From Verrucomicrobiota bacterium (GTDB lineage: Bacteria > Verrucomicrobiota > Verrucomicrobiia > Chthoniobacterales > Terrimicrobiaceae), in contig JAFKMU010000050.1 in assembly GCA_017305195.1 (NCBI GenBank), forward strand, positions 42,023 to 106,022: a DNA stretch of 64,000 nt. Reading direction: 5' to 3'. Each line of letters begins with the position of its first letter. The first letter of the stretch is position 1. Under the pieces are notes generated by a model, which was not told the origin of the DNA, did not search any database, and saw only the letters and a program-made list of their open reading frames with translations. This document shows, piece after piece, positions 25,664 to 34,328 of this stretch. The position numbers and the translations under genes were made by a program.

Positions 25664-26802
25664 GCTTTTCGGGAAAGCCGGTCGAGCAGGGTATTCGTCT
25701 TTTGCCGGACGGCGGAGAGCGAAAAACGCCGCTCCGCTCGCTCCCTCCCGGCCTGTCCCATTCTCTCGCGCAGAGCCGCATCGGCGAGGACCTTTCTCAG
25801 GGCGTCGGCCAGAGTATTGACATCGCCCGGCGGTGTGAGGAATCCCGTGACTCCCTCTTTGACGATCTCTCGGGGGCCGCCTGCGTCGGCGGCGATGACC
25901 GGCTTTCCCGACAGCATGGCCTCGACCAGGACCCGTCCGAACGGCTCGGGTGCGGTCGAGCAGTGGACCACGATGTCGGAAGCCGCCATGAGGACGGGGA
26001 TGTCGGTGCGGAAGCCGAGGAATTGCACGCGGTCGCCCATGGGCTGCGCGAGGGTTTGGAGTTCCCGGGCGTAGGCCCGGTCGTCGTCGGTAAAAAGCGG
26101 CTCTCCGATGATTCGAAACGTCGCCTCGGGGATCTGCCGTGCGGCCTCGATCAGGACATGCTGGCCTTTCCACCGGGCGATGCGACCGAAGATGGATACG
26201 ACCGGCCGCCTGTGGGGATTCCACTCCGAAGACACGCTCGCGATGGCCTCTGCCGGGATGTTGGCATAGCGGGCCGGGTCGAAGCCATTGGGTACCACCG
26301 CGACGCTGGTCCGGCCTCCGGCTTTGCCATACTCGTCAGCCACGGCTTGCGAGTTGGCAATGACGAGGTCGACCCGGCTGGCCGCAGCCATCAGGATGGC
26401 GAGGTTTGCCCGGCTGAAGTGCTCCCGGTTTGGCAGGTCGTGCAGGTGAAAAACCAGGGGCCGCCGGGCGATCAGATTGGCGGCTGCTCCGTGGACGAGG
26501 GCCTTGGCGGTGTTCAGGTAAACCACGTCGGCCTCTTTCATCCGTCGCGAAAGCGCCGCCAGGTGAGCCGTCAGCCCGGGAACTGATGCGAGCAGGGCGG
26601 CCGGGCCTGCCTGCTTGGTCACGCGCGCCGCCGATCCCTTGAGCGGCAGGATTTCCACGGGCACATTCCGCTCGCGGAGCAGGTCGGCGAAGGGGCCGTC
26701 GGAGAAAAGCAGCACCCGCGAGTCGGCCCTGCCGCTCGCCACGTCGGCGAGGCAGAGTTCCGCGCCGCCGAGCTGGCCGGTCTGGTCGACGAAGAGCGTC
26801 AT
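25660..26802 (-). CDS. Glycosyltransferase, GT4-like
   Basis: 380 residues, GT-B fold. MTLFVDQTGQLGGAELCLAD opens the acceptor lobe (GGAE loop). VVSIFGRIARWKGQHVLIEA and EPFGRVLVEAMLSGKPVIAA (E-x7-E) mark the donor lobe. The start overlaps the stop of the gene upstream and its stop overlaps the start downstream, both by four bases. It adds one sugar to the growing lipid-linked chain in the cytoplasm; specificity is unknown. Confidence 0.9.
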   Translation of the reverse strand: MTLFVDQTGQLGGAELCLADVASGRADSRVLLFSDGPFADLLRERNVPVEILPLKGSAARVTKQAGPAALLASVPGLTAHLAALSRRMKEADVVYLNTAKALVHGAAANLIARRPLVFHLHDLPNREHFSRANLAILMAAASRVDLVIANSQAVADEYGKAGGRTSVAVVPNGFDPARYANIPAEAIASVSSEWNPHRRPVVSIFGRIARWKGQHVLIEAARQIPEATFRIIGEPLFTDDDRAYARELQTLAQPMGDRVQFLGFRTDIPVLMAASDIVVHCSTAPEPFGRVLVEAMLSGKPVIAADAGGPREIVKEGVTGFLTPPGDVNTLADALRKVLADAALRERMGQAGRERAERRFSLSAVRQKTNTLLDRLSRKA

Positions 26803-27944
26803 GCCAGCGCCTCCTCGTAAACCTCGGCCACCCGCCTCGCGATGGTCGTCCAGTCGAAGCGGGTCTCCACATAAGCCCGGCAGGCTTCGCGGGAGGGCAG
26901 TTCTCCCGCCAGGCCCTGGCGTATTCCCTGCGCCAGGGATGGTGCGTCCTTTCCCGCGAGGATCAGGGACGGGTCGAGTTCGCAGACTGTCTCCGGCAAT
27001 CCGCCCACGGGTGTCACCAGCACGGGCGTGCCGCAGCCGAGGGACTCCAGCGTGGTGAGCCCGAAGCCCTCGAGAGACTCGGAGGGTACGATGGAAAAAT
27101 CCGCCGCCGCGTAGGCGAAGGGCAGTTCCTCATCCGGGAGGAATCCCGTGAAGAGCACGGACTCTGCACAGCCCGCGCTGGCGGCCGTCTGGCGAAGTTG
27201 CGCCACCAGGCGGCCTTTGCCCGCGATGATCAGGCGCGCCTCGGGATGGTCGGTGCGCAGGGTGGCAAAGGCCTCGATGAGCGTCGCGAGTCCCATGCGG
27301 TTGGTCAGCCTGCGGACGCACAGAACGATCGGCGCCTTTTCGGGCCAGCCCAGCCGTCGGCGGGCTTCCCCCTTGTTGTGCGGCGTGAAGCGCGCGGTCT
27401 CGACGCCTCCCGGAATGACGCGGATTTTCTCCGCCGGGACTCCGTATTCCCTGCTCAGGACATGGCGAAACGCACTCGACAGCACAATGAAGCGATCGGC
27501 GGAGCGGTAGACGTGGTTTTCGATCCAGCGTTTGGCCATCAGGGCCAGGCGGGACTGGCCCTCCCTGGCCGACTCGCCGGCCCAGGGGCCATGGAAATGC
27601 ACGACATGCCTGCGCCTCCGCAGGCCGGGCAGGGCTGCCCCATAGAGCGCGAAATGCGAGGCGACCAGGCCGCCGGGCCGGACTTTTCGTCCGGCGGTGC
27701 GAATGGCTTTCAGCCGCTGGAGGAGGGGGGCGTCCATCTCGCCGAGGCTCACGGAGGCGTCGGTGCGCCCGTCCCAGGCCGCGAGCGGGATGGTGCCGGG
27801 AGCGGTGCCAAAGGCGAGAGCAGTGCAGGAGAGGCCGTTCGTTCGCAGCCCCTCGGTCAGGCGTTGGAAATACCGGTCGACCCCGCCTAGCGCGGCATCG
27901 AAGTGCATTCCCAGTTCAAAGACCGGATGCTCGCGCGTCATCAT
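26799..27944 (-). CDS. Glycosyltransferase, GT4-like
   Basis: About 381 residues, GT-B fold, with GGVDRYFQRLTEGLRTNGLS in the acceptor lobe, VLCVRRLTNRMGLATLIEAF and EGFGLTTLESLGCGTPVLVT (E-x7-E) in the donor lobe. VIPGGVETARFTP is the usual inter-lobe loop. The start is ambiguous: GTG 27953, ATG 27944 and ATG 27941 are all in frame. A GGAAGAG site lies 2 to 5 bases before the two ATGs, and they overlap the upstream stop, so 27944 is used. Confidence 0.88.
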   Translation of the reverse strand: MMTREHPVFELGMHFDAALGGVDRYFQRLTEGLRTNGLSCTALAFGTAPGTIPLAAWDGRTDASVSLGEMDAPLLQRLKAIRTAGRKVRPGGLVASHFALYGAALPGLRRRRHVVHFHGPWAGESAREGQSRLALMAKRWIENHVYRSADRFIVLSSAFRHVLSREYGVPAEKIRVIPGGVETARFTPHNKGEARRRLGWPEKAPIVLCVRRLTNRMGLATLIEAFATLRTDHPEARLIIAGKGRLVAQLRQTAASAGCAESVLFTGFLPDEELPFAYAAADFSIVPSESLEGFGLTTLESLGCGTPVLVTPVGGLPETVCELDPSLILAGKDAPSLAQGIRQGLAGELPSREACRAYVETRFDWTTIARRVAEVYEEALA

Positions 27945-28852
27945 CTCTTCCACACGCGGGAAATGGCCTGGGCGACCTTGAAGGAAAAGCGCCTCGCCTC
28001 CAGGTCGGGCAGCGCGCGGATCGGGCCTTCGCTGGCCTCAAGGAACAACGCGGAGGCCGCGCTCGGCTTTACGCCCTTGAGCGCCTCCCGGAGGAAATTG
28101 CGCCGCCAGGCCTTGGGCCGGGCGATGTCGTGCGCGAGAAGGTAGAAGTAATCGGTGAACCCCATGCCCTCGGGGCCGACGACGGATTCCCGCCCATTCC
28201 ACGCCATGAGCGCCGCGGCCATGAGGTCCTGGTCTCCCACGATGGCATGATGGCGTTCCTCCAGCTGGAAGCTCCCGGTATTGCCTCCCTCCTTCTCGTA
28301 GGTCGTGGTCAGGTCTTCCCACACCGTGAGGAATCCCGCATCCTCGCGCGGCAGCGCCACGAAGCCGCTGTTGGGATAATGGCCCGGAATCCGCGCGACG
28401 GAATGCCCCGCCGCCGTGATCAGGCGGGCCCAGTCTGTCCGCCAGGGATGCGTTTCCGGCAGATGGGGGAAATGACAGTCGAGGCAATACGCCACCCCGA
28501 GCGACGCCCAGCCGGTGAAAAACGGCCATGGACTCAGGAAGAGCACGTCGGGATCGGCATAGAAGACCTGGCCGCAGTCGGGGTACTCCTCCAGCATCTG
28601 CCGCATGGCAAAAGGCTTGTGAAAGCCGAAGTGTCTCGGCGCTGGCAGCGAGCGAAAGACGATCTCGGCTTCCTCGATCCGGAACACGCCCGGGCCGGCG
28701 GTTTGGAGCTGGTTCGTCCAGGCCGGAAGCTCGGCGGCATCATGCCCGAGCACGATGCGCCCCTGGAATCCCTGCCGCAGCGCGGAGTTGATCATCGCGG
28801 CGGCTCCGAGATGGTAGTCGTTCTGGTACAGGGTCAGGAGCAGGGATTTCAT
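27941..28852 (-). CDS. GT-A-like glycosyltransferase, family unclear
   Basis: 303 residues. It begins MKSLLLTLYQNDYHLGAAAM like nucleotide-diphospho-sugar transferases, and YADPDVLFLSPWPFF holds a D-x-D metal motif in the right place (about residues 99-101). NSGFVALPRED and VGDQDLMAAALMAWNG match the later N-x-G and GDQ-type patterns of GT8/GT77-like enzymes. No known family is identified with confidence. It is flanked by glycosyltransferases and shares a 4-bp overlap with the downstream gene. It likely adds one sugar to the surface polymer. Confidence 0.7.
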   Translation of the reverse strand: MKSLLLTLYQNDYHLGAAAMINSALRQGFQGRIVLGHDAAELPAWTNQLQTAGPGVFRIEEAEIVFRSLPAPRHFGFHKPFAMRQMLEEYPDCGQVFYADPDVLFLSPWPFFTGWASLGVAYCLDCHFPHLPETHPWRTDWARLITAAGHSVARIPGHYPNSGFVALPREDAGFLTVWEDLTTTYEKEGGNTGSFQLEERHHAIVGDQDLMAAALMAWNGRESVVGPEGMGFTDYFYLLAHDIARPKAWRRNFLREALKGVKPSAASALFLEASEGPIRALPDLEARRFSFKVAQAISRVWKR

Positions 28853-28856
28853 TCGG

Positions 28857-29990
28857 TTAACGGGAGTGCGCCCGGTCGATGGTGGCTGCCATTTTTCCTG
28901 CGATCGCCCGCAGGGAGACGTGGTCTCGTGTCCAGCTCATGCCGCGCGCGGCACAGTCCTGCCGCAGCCCGGACTGCAGGATCAGCTCCCGCAGCGCCCC
29001 GGCAAATGCCTGTGCATCGCGCTCGGGGAAGATCACTCCGCCCTGGCTGGCCTCGATCAGCCGGGGAATCTCCCCGGAGTCGGAACCGGCAACCGCCGTC
29101 CCGCAGGCCATCGCCTCGGTAATGACTCGTCCAAATTGCTCCTTCCAGTTGGGCTGGGTTTCCGACGGCAGGACGAGGAGGTCGAACGCGCTGAGATACT
29201 CCGGCGTCCTGTCATGCGGGACGTAGCCGAGAAACTCCGCGCGATCCGCCAGCCCGTCCTTGGCCAGGAGCGCGCGGAAGCCCTCTTCAAATTCGCCCTT
29301 TCCGATCAGGACCAGCTTCCAGGGCAGGTCGCGGATCAGGGCGAGCGCCTGCGCCAGCGTGCGCAGCCCCTTGGGCTCCACCAGCCGCCCCACATAGCCG
29401 ATCACGACTTCGCCCGGCTTGCGCGGCAGCAGGTTGTGGTCGGCTTCCTCGCTGCGCGGCCGGTAGACGCCGGGATCGAGCGGCAGGGCGCACACGCAGT
29501 TCTCTCCCTGGAACCCCTTTTCTCTCAGCACCTCGGCCACCGCCTCCGTGATGGGAAAGGCAAACCGACTCCGGCCGTAGACCATTTTCTCCATCTGGGA
29601 AAACGGCGGCGGATAGGTCTTGAGGATGTTCTGGCAGGAATAAAATCCGAAGGTCGTCTCACGGCCCGCCGCCAGGCAGACCTGCGCGGTCGCCACTGCG
29701 TAGGGCTCGTGATTTACGTAGATCGCATCGGGCTTTTCCGCGCGGAGAAAGGCCCGCCAGCGTCGCCGGTAGGCATGGAGGATGATGTTGCCGTTGGCCA
29801 GCACGGGGACCTTGATCACCCGTCCCTTCAGCCCGGCGCAGGCGGGTTGATCGAGGCGGTTGCCAAACTCGTCGCGCCAGTCCGCCGGGATGACCAGCGT
29901 CAGGTCCCAGCCAGTCAGCTCCTCCAGTTCCGCATACAACTGCTGGTTGGTGGCCGTGGCGCAGGAATGGCTGACGACCAGCAGCTTCAT
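28857..29990 (-). CDS. Glycosyltransferase, GT4-like
   Basis: 377 residues, GT-B fold. The N-terminal lobe begins MKLLVVSHSCATATNQQLYA; AIYVNHEPYAVATAQVCLAA is its conserved mid-segment. VIGYVGRLVEPKGLRTLAQA and EQFGRVITEAMACGTAVAGS (E-x7-E) form the donor lobe. The start overlaps the FkbM gene stop by four bases. Specificity is unknown; the N-terminal VSHSCATATNQ pattern is common in enzymes of exopolysaccharide loci. Confidence 0.88.
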   Translation of the reverse strand: MKLLVVSHSCATATNQQLYAELEELTGWDLTLVIPADWRDEFGNRLDQPACAGLKGRVIKVPVLANGNIILHAYRRRWRAFLRAEKPDAIYVNHEPYAVATAQVCLAAGRETTFGFYSCQNILKTYPPPFSQMEKMVYGRSRFAFPITEAVAEVLREKGFQGENCVCALPLDPGVYRPRSEEADHNLLPRKPGEVVIGYVGRLVEPKGLRTLAQALALIRDLPWKLVLIGKGEFEEGFRALLAKDGLADRAEFLGYVPHDRTPEYLSAFDLLVLPSETQPNWKEQFGRVITEAMACGTAVAGSDSGEIPRLIEASQGGVIFPERDAQAFAGALRELILQSGLRQDCAARGMSWTRDHVSLRAIAGKMAATIDRAHSR

Positions 29991-30691
29991 GCCGTCTCCC
30001 CGGGGGTGAAGAAATAGTTCCCTTCCGATCCCTCGTGTCCTGTCAGGGCCTTCATCGTGGTCTCGGCGTAACCCAGCCCGTCGAGGAGTTCGCGTACCGG
30101 GGTGAGGTTGCGTTCCCGGATCTCGATCATCATCACGGGCCGGTTGGCTCTCAGGGTTTCCGTCGCACCGCGCAGCACCTCAAGCTCGTGTCCCTCCACG
30201 TCGATCTTGATGAAGGTGATGTTGTGAAGCGCCAGCGAGTCCAGCGTCACGGTTTCCACCCGCTTCGTGACATGTTCGCTGGTGTCGGGGCAGTTTCCCG
30301 GGGCGAGGCTCGCCCAGCCGACGAGCTTTTTGCCGTTCAGTACGGGGATGTAGAGCGTTGCTTCGTGCGCCTCGGAGGACAGCCCCTTGGCCACCACCTC
30401 GATGTTGCCCGGGTTCCACGCCTGCAACTCCGCCAGCAGGTCGTCGTTGATTTCAAAGGACACCACCCGCTGTGCGATTCCCGACAGGCGATAGGAAAAG
30501 ATTCCGATGTTGGCTCCGATATCCAGGGCCGTGCCGCCTTTGGGCGCCATGCGATCCAGGTACCGCAGTTCCGGTTCCAGGCCGCCTTCCAGCGCGGTCA
30601 GCCGGTAGCGCAGGGGAATGTGCATCCGCTGCGGAGTCAGCCAAAAGAGGAGCCGGAAAAGTGCCCGCAACGGGGTGATAAGCAGTTTCAT
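29987..30691 (-). CDS. FkbM-family methyltransferase
   Basis: 234 residues. GTALDIGANIGIFSYRLSGI is the SAM-binding motif I, preceded by LDRMAPKGG; VVSFEINDDLLAELQAWNPG is motif II; and the FkbM hallmark HNITFIKIDVEGHELEVLRG is complete. The family O-methylates sugars and macrolides, so it should methylate a hydroxyl of the surface polysaccharide or its end. Both ends overlap neighbours by four bases, which places it in the same operon as the glycosyltransferases. Confidence 0.9.
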   Translation of the reverse strand: MKLLITPLRALFRLLFWLTPQRMHIPLRYRLTALEGGLEPELRYLDRMAPKGGTALDIGANIGIFSYRLSGIAQRVVSFEINDDLLAELQAWNPGNIEVVAKGLSSEAHEATLYIPVLNGKKLVGWASLAPGNCPDTSEHVTKRVETVTLDSLALHNITFIKIDVEGHELEVLRGATETLRANRPVMMIEIRERNLTPVRELLDGLGYAETTMKALTGHEGSEGNYFFTPGETA

Positions 30692-31848
30692 AAGCGGGCG
30701 CTTTCGTGGGATTTAAGGAAATCAGCGTAAGCATTTTCCGTCATCTCTGCAACGCGATCCCAAGTGTACTTCTCTTCCACCAGTTTGCGCCCGGCCGCTC
30801 CGTAGGCCCGCCGTAGCGCGGCATCCCCCGCGAGACGGTCCAGCACCTGCGCGATCTGTGCGCCGTCGTGCTCGAGGAACTCCCCGGTCTCCCCGGGCTG
30901 GATGAAGTCTTCCGTGCCGTTGATCCGCGTCGCCAGCACCGGCAGGCCGCAGGCCGCCGCCTCGATCGTGGCCAGGCTGAACGCCTCGTAATGGCTCGGG
31001 AACAAAAACAGATCGGCCGCGCCCATCGCCTCCGCCATGTCCCGCCGGAATCCGCCGAAGATCACCCGTCCGGCAGCTCCCAGCCGGTCTGCCAGCTCCG
31101 CGAAACGACTCCGGTCCGCATCGTCCCCGGCGACGAAAAGTTTCACGTTGGGGGCATGGCATCGGGCCACGCCCTCGATGGCAAAATCCAGCCCCTTGCG
31201 CGCCCACTCGCCTCCCGAGAAGATCGCGATCACGTCGCTTTCTGCGAATCCGTTGGCCTCGCGCCAGGCCTGCCGCTCCTCTGCCGCCAGAGGCCGGAAA
31301 ATAGCCGTGTCCGCCGCGTTGGGCACGATCCGCACCATCGCGTCGCCGATGTCGTACCAGGAGCGCAATTCCTTCTCCGCCCCCCGCGACACCGGCAGGA
31401 AAAGCGGGCTGGGCTTCCGCGTGTAGAGCGCCCGCTCCGCTGCCGAGGTCACGCGCAGGTACAGCCAGCGCGTCAATCTCCGTGCCAGCGAGACCCGCTC
31501 GGTCCCGGCAAAGCGGTCGAGGATGATTTTCTTCGCCGGCTGGATGTTCTGGATCGTGACCACGTTGGCCCGGCTCGTGTTCGGCCCGATGGAGTGGACG
31601 ATGTCAAAGTCGTGCCGCTTCAACATCGCGTCCGCCCGGGCGTGATAGCTCTGGAAATCCGCCACCTCCGGCCACGCCACCCCCGGCACCGGATGCCATG
31701 TCACCAGCCGCAGGTCGAGATCCTCCGCCTTTCTCGCAAACAGGTGGACGTCATGCCCGCGTCCCGCCAGCCGCTCGGCGACTTCATTGACCGCGCGCGC
31801 GCTTCCGTCGCGGCGGTTGCAATTGATCATGGCAAAGGCAATACGCAT
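30688..31848 (-). CDS. Glycosyltransferase, GT4-like
   Basis: 386 residues from ATG 31848 (MRIAFAMINCNRRDGSARAV), which lies one base from the stop of the upstream gene; the longer frame to 31911 would overlap that gene. GT-B fold with DIVHSIGPNTSRANVVTIQN in the first lobe. VIAIFSGGEWARKGLDFAIE and EAFSLATIEAAACGLPVLAT (E-x7-E) are in the second. It resembles lipopolysaccharide-type transferases of the WaaG/RfaG kind. Confidence 0.9.
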   Translation of the reverse strand: MRIAFAMINCNRRDGSARAVNEVAERLAGRGHDVHLFARKAEDLDLRLVTWHPVPGVAWPEVADFQSYHARADAMLKRHDFDIVHSIGPNTSRANVVTIQNIQPAKKIILDRFAGTERVSLARRLTRWLYLRVTSAAERALYTRKPSPLFLPVSRGAEKELRSWYDIGDAMVRIVPNAADTAIFRPLAAEERQAWREANGFAESDVIAIFSGGEWARKGLDFAIEGVARCHAPNVKLFVAGDDADRSRFAELADRLGAAGRVIFGGFRRDMAEAMGAADLFLFPSHYEAFSLATIEAAACGLPVLATRINGTEDFIQPGETGEFLEHDGAQIAQVLDRLAGDAALRRAYGAAGRKLVEEKYTWDRVAEMTENAYADFLKSHESARL

Positions 31849-31849
31849 G

Positions 31850-33199
31850 TCAGGTGGCGGGGCGGAATGTTGTCTTGTCGCCCTGCGCCGCGCGGCGGCG
31901 CGCAAACTCATCCATCTGCGGGCGCGGATGCAGGGCGAACCCGGCCAGGATGAAAAATACCATCGACCCGGCCCCGGCGATCCAGTCGCCCGCGATGAGC
32001 GCGATGCTCCCGGTCACGAAGAAGGCCTTGAACAACATCACGGCATCCGTGCGGATGCCCAGCCGCTCAAAGATCCGGATCTGCCGCCAGATCAGGTAAA
32101 AGGCCCGGAAAAAGAAGAAGGAACCCACCCAGCCAAAGGTGAACAGGATGGCAAAGTATCCATTGTCGCCGATGGCCGCCCCGGCCTCGATTTCTCCGGT
32201 ATTGACGCGCCCGGCCAGTCCGGTCGACCCCAGCCCGGTGCCGACCGGGTTGCGGATGACGGAGGAAAATCCGTACTGGGCGATCTCCATCCGGCCCTGG
32301 AAGGAACCGTCCTTGGTGATCGTCGCGATCGAGCTGACGCGCTCGCTGATCTTGCCGGAGGTCGGGATCATGCTCAGGCCGACATTGGCAGCCAGCGCGA
32401 TGACGCAGAGCAGGATCACGATGCGGAAGGTGTTCTTGCCCCGGTTCAGCAGGGGGTAGAGCACGGTGGCCAGCCCGATCGTGATGATCGTGCTCCGCAC
32501 GAAGGTCAGCAGGATCGCGGAAAGGATCAGCAGCACCGAGAGCCATCCTCCGACGTTGCGCCATCGCTTTGCGCAGATCATCGGGATCACGGCAAACCCG
32601 AGGAAGCTCGCCAGCGGACCGCGCTCGCTCATCGTGGAAAAGACCGTCATCTCCGTCGGCTTCAGCTTGCCCAGATATCCCTCGAATCCCACCGCCCGCA
32701 CCCAGAAGGCGTCCCACGGAGGGATGGTGAAATACTGATACCACCCGTACGCGCTCGCGAAGACCGCCGCCCATCCCACGGTCTTGATCCAGCGGTCGAG
32801 GATGTCGTTCTTTCCCCACGCCAGCACCGCGCACGCCATGATCGAGAGCGGCGTCACGTATTCCGCCAGGGAGTAAACCGCCGCCAGCTTGTTGCGGATG
32901 AGACCGACCGCGAAGGCCACTCCCAGCGCGATGGCAAAGGAGACGACGATCTTGCGGAAGTAACCCGGCAGGCGGTTGTAGTTCTGAAAGACCATCAGGA
33001 AGATGAGCCCCGAGATCACCAGCGGCGTCAGGCTGACCGGGGACAGCGGATTGAAGCTCCCCGCCAGCCAGTCCACGTAGCGCCGGATGCCGCGATTCAG
33101 CACCGTGATCCAGACGAGGTAGTCGATCAGCCACGTGGAGCGAACCATGTACAGGTACCCGGCGGGGATCACGATCGCGATGGAGACGAGCCACTCCAT
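31850..33199 (-). CDS. O-antigen ligase/polymerase-like membrane protein (Wzy/WaaL superfamily)
   Basis: 449 residues with about 11-12 membrane helices and one large periplasmic loop (about 255-370). SERGPLASFLGFAVIPMICA, ILLTFVRSTIITIGLATVLY and NPVGTGLGSTGLAGRVNTGE match the Wzy_C/O-antigen-ligase pattern (an R in the T-x-S-R-x-like segment, and the H/N-P-x-G-x-G loop). It could polymerise repeat units or ligate the finished polymer to a lipid or protein. With an ABC exporter encoded in the same operon, a ligase or ligase-like role is possible; sequence alone does not decide. Confidence 0.78.
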   Translation of the reverse strand: MEWLVSIAIVIPAGYLYMVRSTWLIDYLVWITVLNRGIRRYVDWLAGSFNPLSPVSLTPLVISGLIFLMVFQNYNRLPGYFRKIVVSFAIALGVAFAVGLIRNKLAAVYSLAEYVTPLSIMACAVLAWGKNDILDRWIKTVGWAAVFASAYGWYQYFTIPPWDAFWVRAVGFEGYLGKLKPTEMTVFSTMSERGPLASFLGFAVIPMICAKRWRNVGGWLSVLLILSAILLTFVRSTIITIGLATVLYPLLNRGKNTFRIVILLCVIALAANVGLSMIPTSGKISERVSSIATITKDGSFQGRMEIAQYGFSSVIRNPVGTGLGSTGLAGRVNTGEIEAGAAIGDNGYFAILFTFGWVGSFFFFRAFYLIWRQIRIFERLGIRTDAVMLFKAFFVTGSIALIAGDWIAGAGSMVFFILAGFALHPRPQMDEFARRRAAQGDKTTFRPAT

Positions 33200-33200
33200 G

Positions 33201-34328
33201 TTATCGAAGGGCCTCCATCAGCCGCCGCGCGATCTGGTCCCAGGCGAAGACCTCGTCATGAAAGCGCCGGATCTCTTCGCGATACCGCTCGGTCCTGCGG
33301 TCGTCACCGAGAAAACCCGACCACTCCGCCGTATCCCGCGCGAAGTCCCCGGCGGTCGTCGCCCGCGAGAGCAGCAGCGCCTCGGGGGCCTGGGTGCGAA
33401 AGACGGAATCCGTCCATTTTGAGAGTGTCGTCGCCACCGGCACGCCATTCTGAAATGCCGCGATTACCGATCCGCGCCGCGTGGATACCCCGTCATTGAA
33501 CGGGGCAAGGAGGAGGTCCATCGCGGAGAGACACATCCCCGCCCGGCTGGCTGGCTGCACGCCCATATCGATCACCAGGGAGGGATCTCCCACCGCCCGG
33601 GCGATGGCGTCGCCATGCGGGCCGACGTAGAGCACCCTGGCATTGGCATGGCGTTCTTTCACCCGGCCAAAGGCGGCGGCGATCCAGTCGAGCAACCGGC
33701 TTTCATGCGTCGAACCAAAGACTCCGACCAGCACATCGTCGCCCGGCAACTGCATCTCCCGGCAGGCCTCATCCCGCTCGAACCAGGACTGGGCGACATT
33801 GGAGCCCACCGGCAGGTGGACCACGGACATGGGATGTCCGACCCTCTCGATCTGCCGCACATACCGCTCGCTGGAGGCAAACGCCACGTCGGCCAGAGCG
33901 CAGATTTTGCGAAACACCGGCCGCTGCCAACGCCGCATCAGCGCAAATCTCCACGGCCATCGCGGCACCGTGGTCTCATGAAACATCACCGCCAGCTTCA
34001 CTCGCGGGTGGGCGTCCTTCACGGCCCGGAGCGCCTGCGGCACGGCCGGACACCATCCGCGTCGGCCCCAGGAAAAGGGGTTGTATTGAAAGACCAGCCA
34101 GCCGTCGTCCACGCAGGAGGATAGCTTTTTCACCGAGGACAGGTCATCCCGGTCAAAGGCGCCGAGCACCTTCACCCCGGGCTGCTCCAGGTGGTCGCCC
34201 GTGCGCGTGATCACCGGGATCTCCTGGCCCGTCTCTTGCGCCAGGGCTCCTCCCAGCCACCAGGTATAGTCGCCGATCCCGTCCAGGTCGGGCGGGTATG
34301 CCGCGCTGCTCAGGGTGAGCCTCGTCAT
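33201..34328 (-). CDS. GT-B-like glycosyltransferase, atypical
   Basis: 375 residues from ATG 34328, overlapping the upstream stop (ATGA). The start MTRLTLSSAAYPPDLDGIGD and DYTWWLGGALAQETG resemble the acceptor lobe of GT4 enzymes. VLVGVFGSTHESRLLDWIAA and YVGPHGDAIARAVGD replace the usual donor-lobe strand-loop. The E-x7-E motif is replaced by NDGVSTRRGSVIAAFQNGVP, without the paired glutamates. It may use an altered donor site or be a non-catalytic partner. The longer frame to 34685 lies inside the upstream gene and is rejected. Confidence 0.72.
   Translation of the reverse strand: MTRLTLSSAAYPPDLDGIGDYTWWLGGALAQETGQEIPVITRTGDHLEQPGVKVLGAFDRDDLSSVKKLSSCVDDGWLVFQYNPFSWGRRGWCPAVPQALRAVKDAHPRVKLAVMFHETTVPRWPWRFALMRRWQRPVFRKICALADVAFASSERYVRQIERVGHPMSVVHLPVGSNVAQSWFERDEACREMQLPGDDVLVGVFGSTHESRLLDWIAAAFGRVKERHANARVLYVGPHGDAIARAVGDPSLVIDMGVQPASRAGMCLSAMDLLLAPFNDGVSTRRGSVIAAFQNGVPVATTLSKWTDSVFRTQAPEALLLSRATTAGDFARDTAEWSGFLGDDRRTERYREEIRRFHDEVFAWDQIARRLMEALR

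Noticed and set aside
24488..26074. 528-residue plus frame over two glycosyltransferases
   Set aside because: Shadow of two strong GT4 genes on the minus strand.
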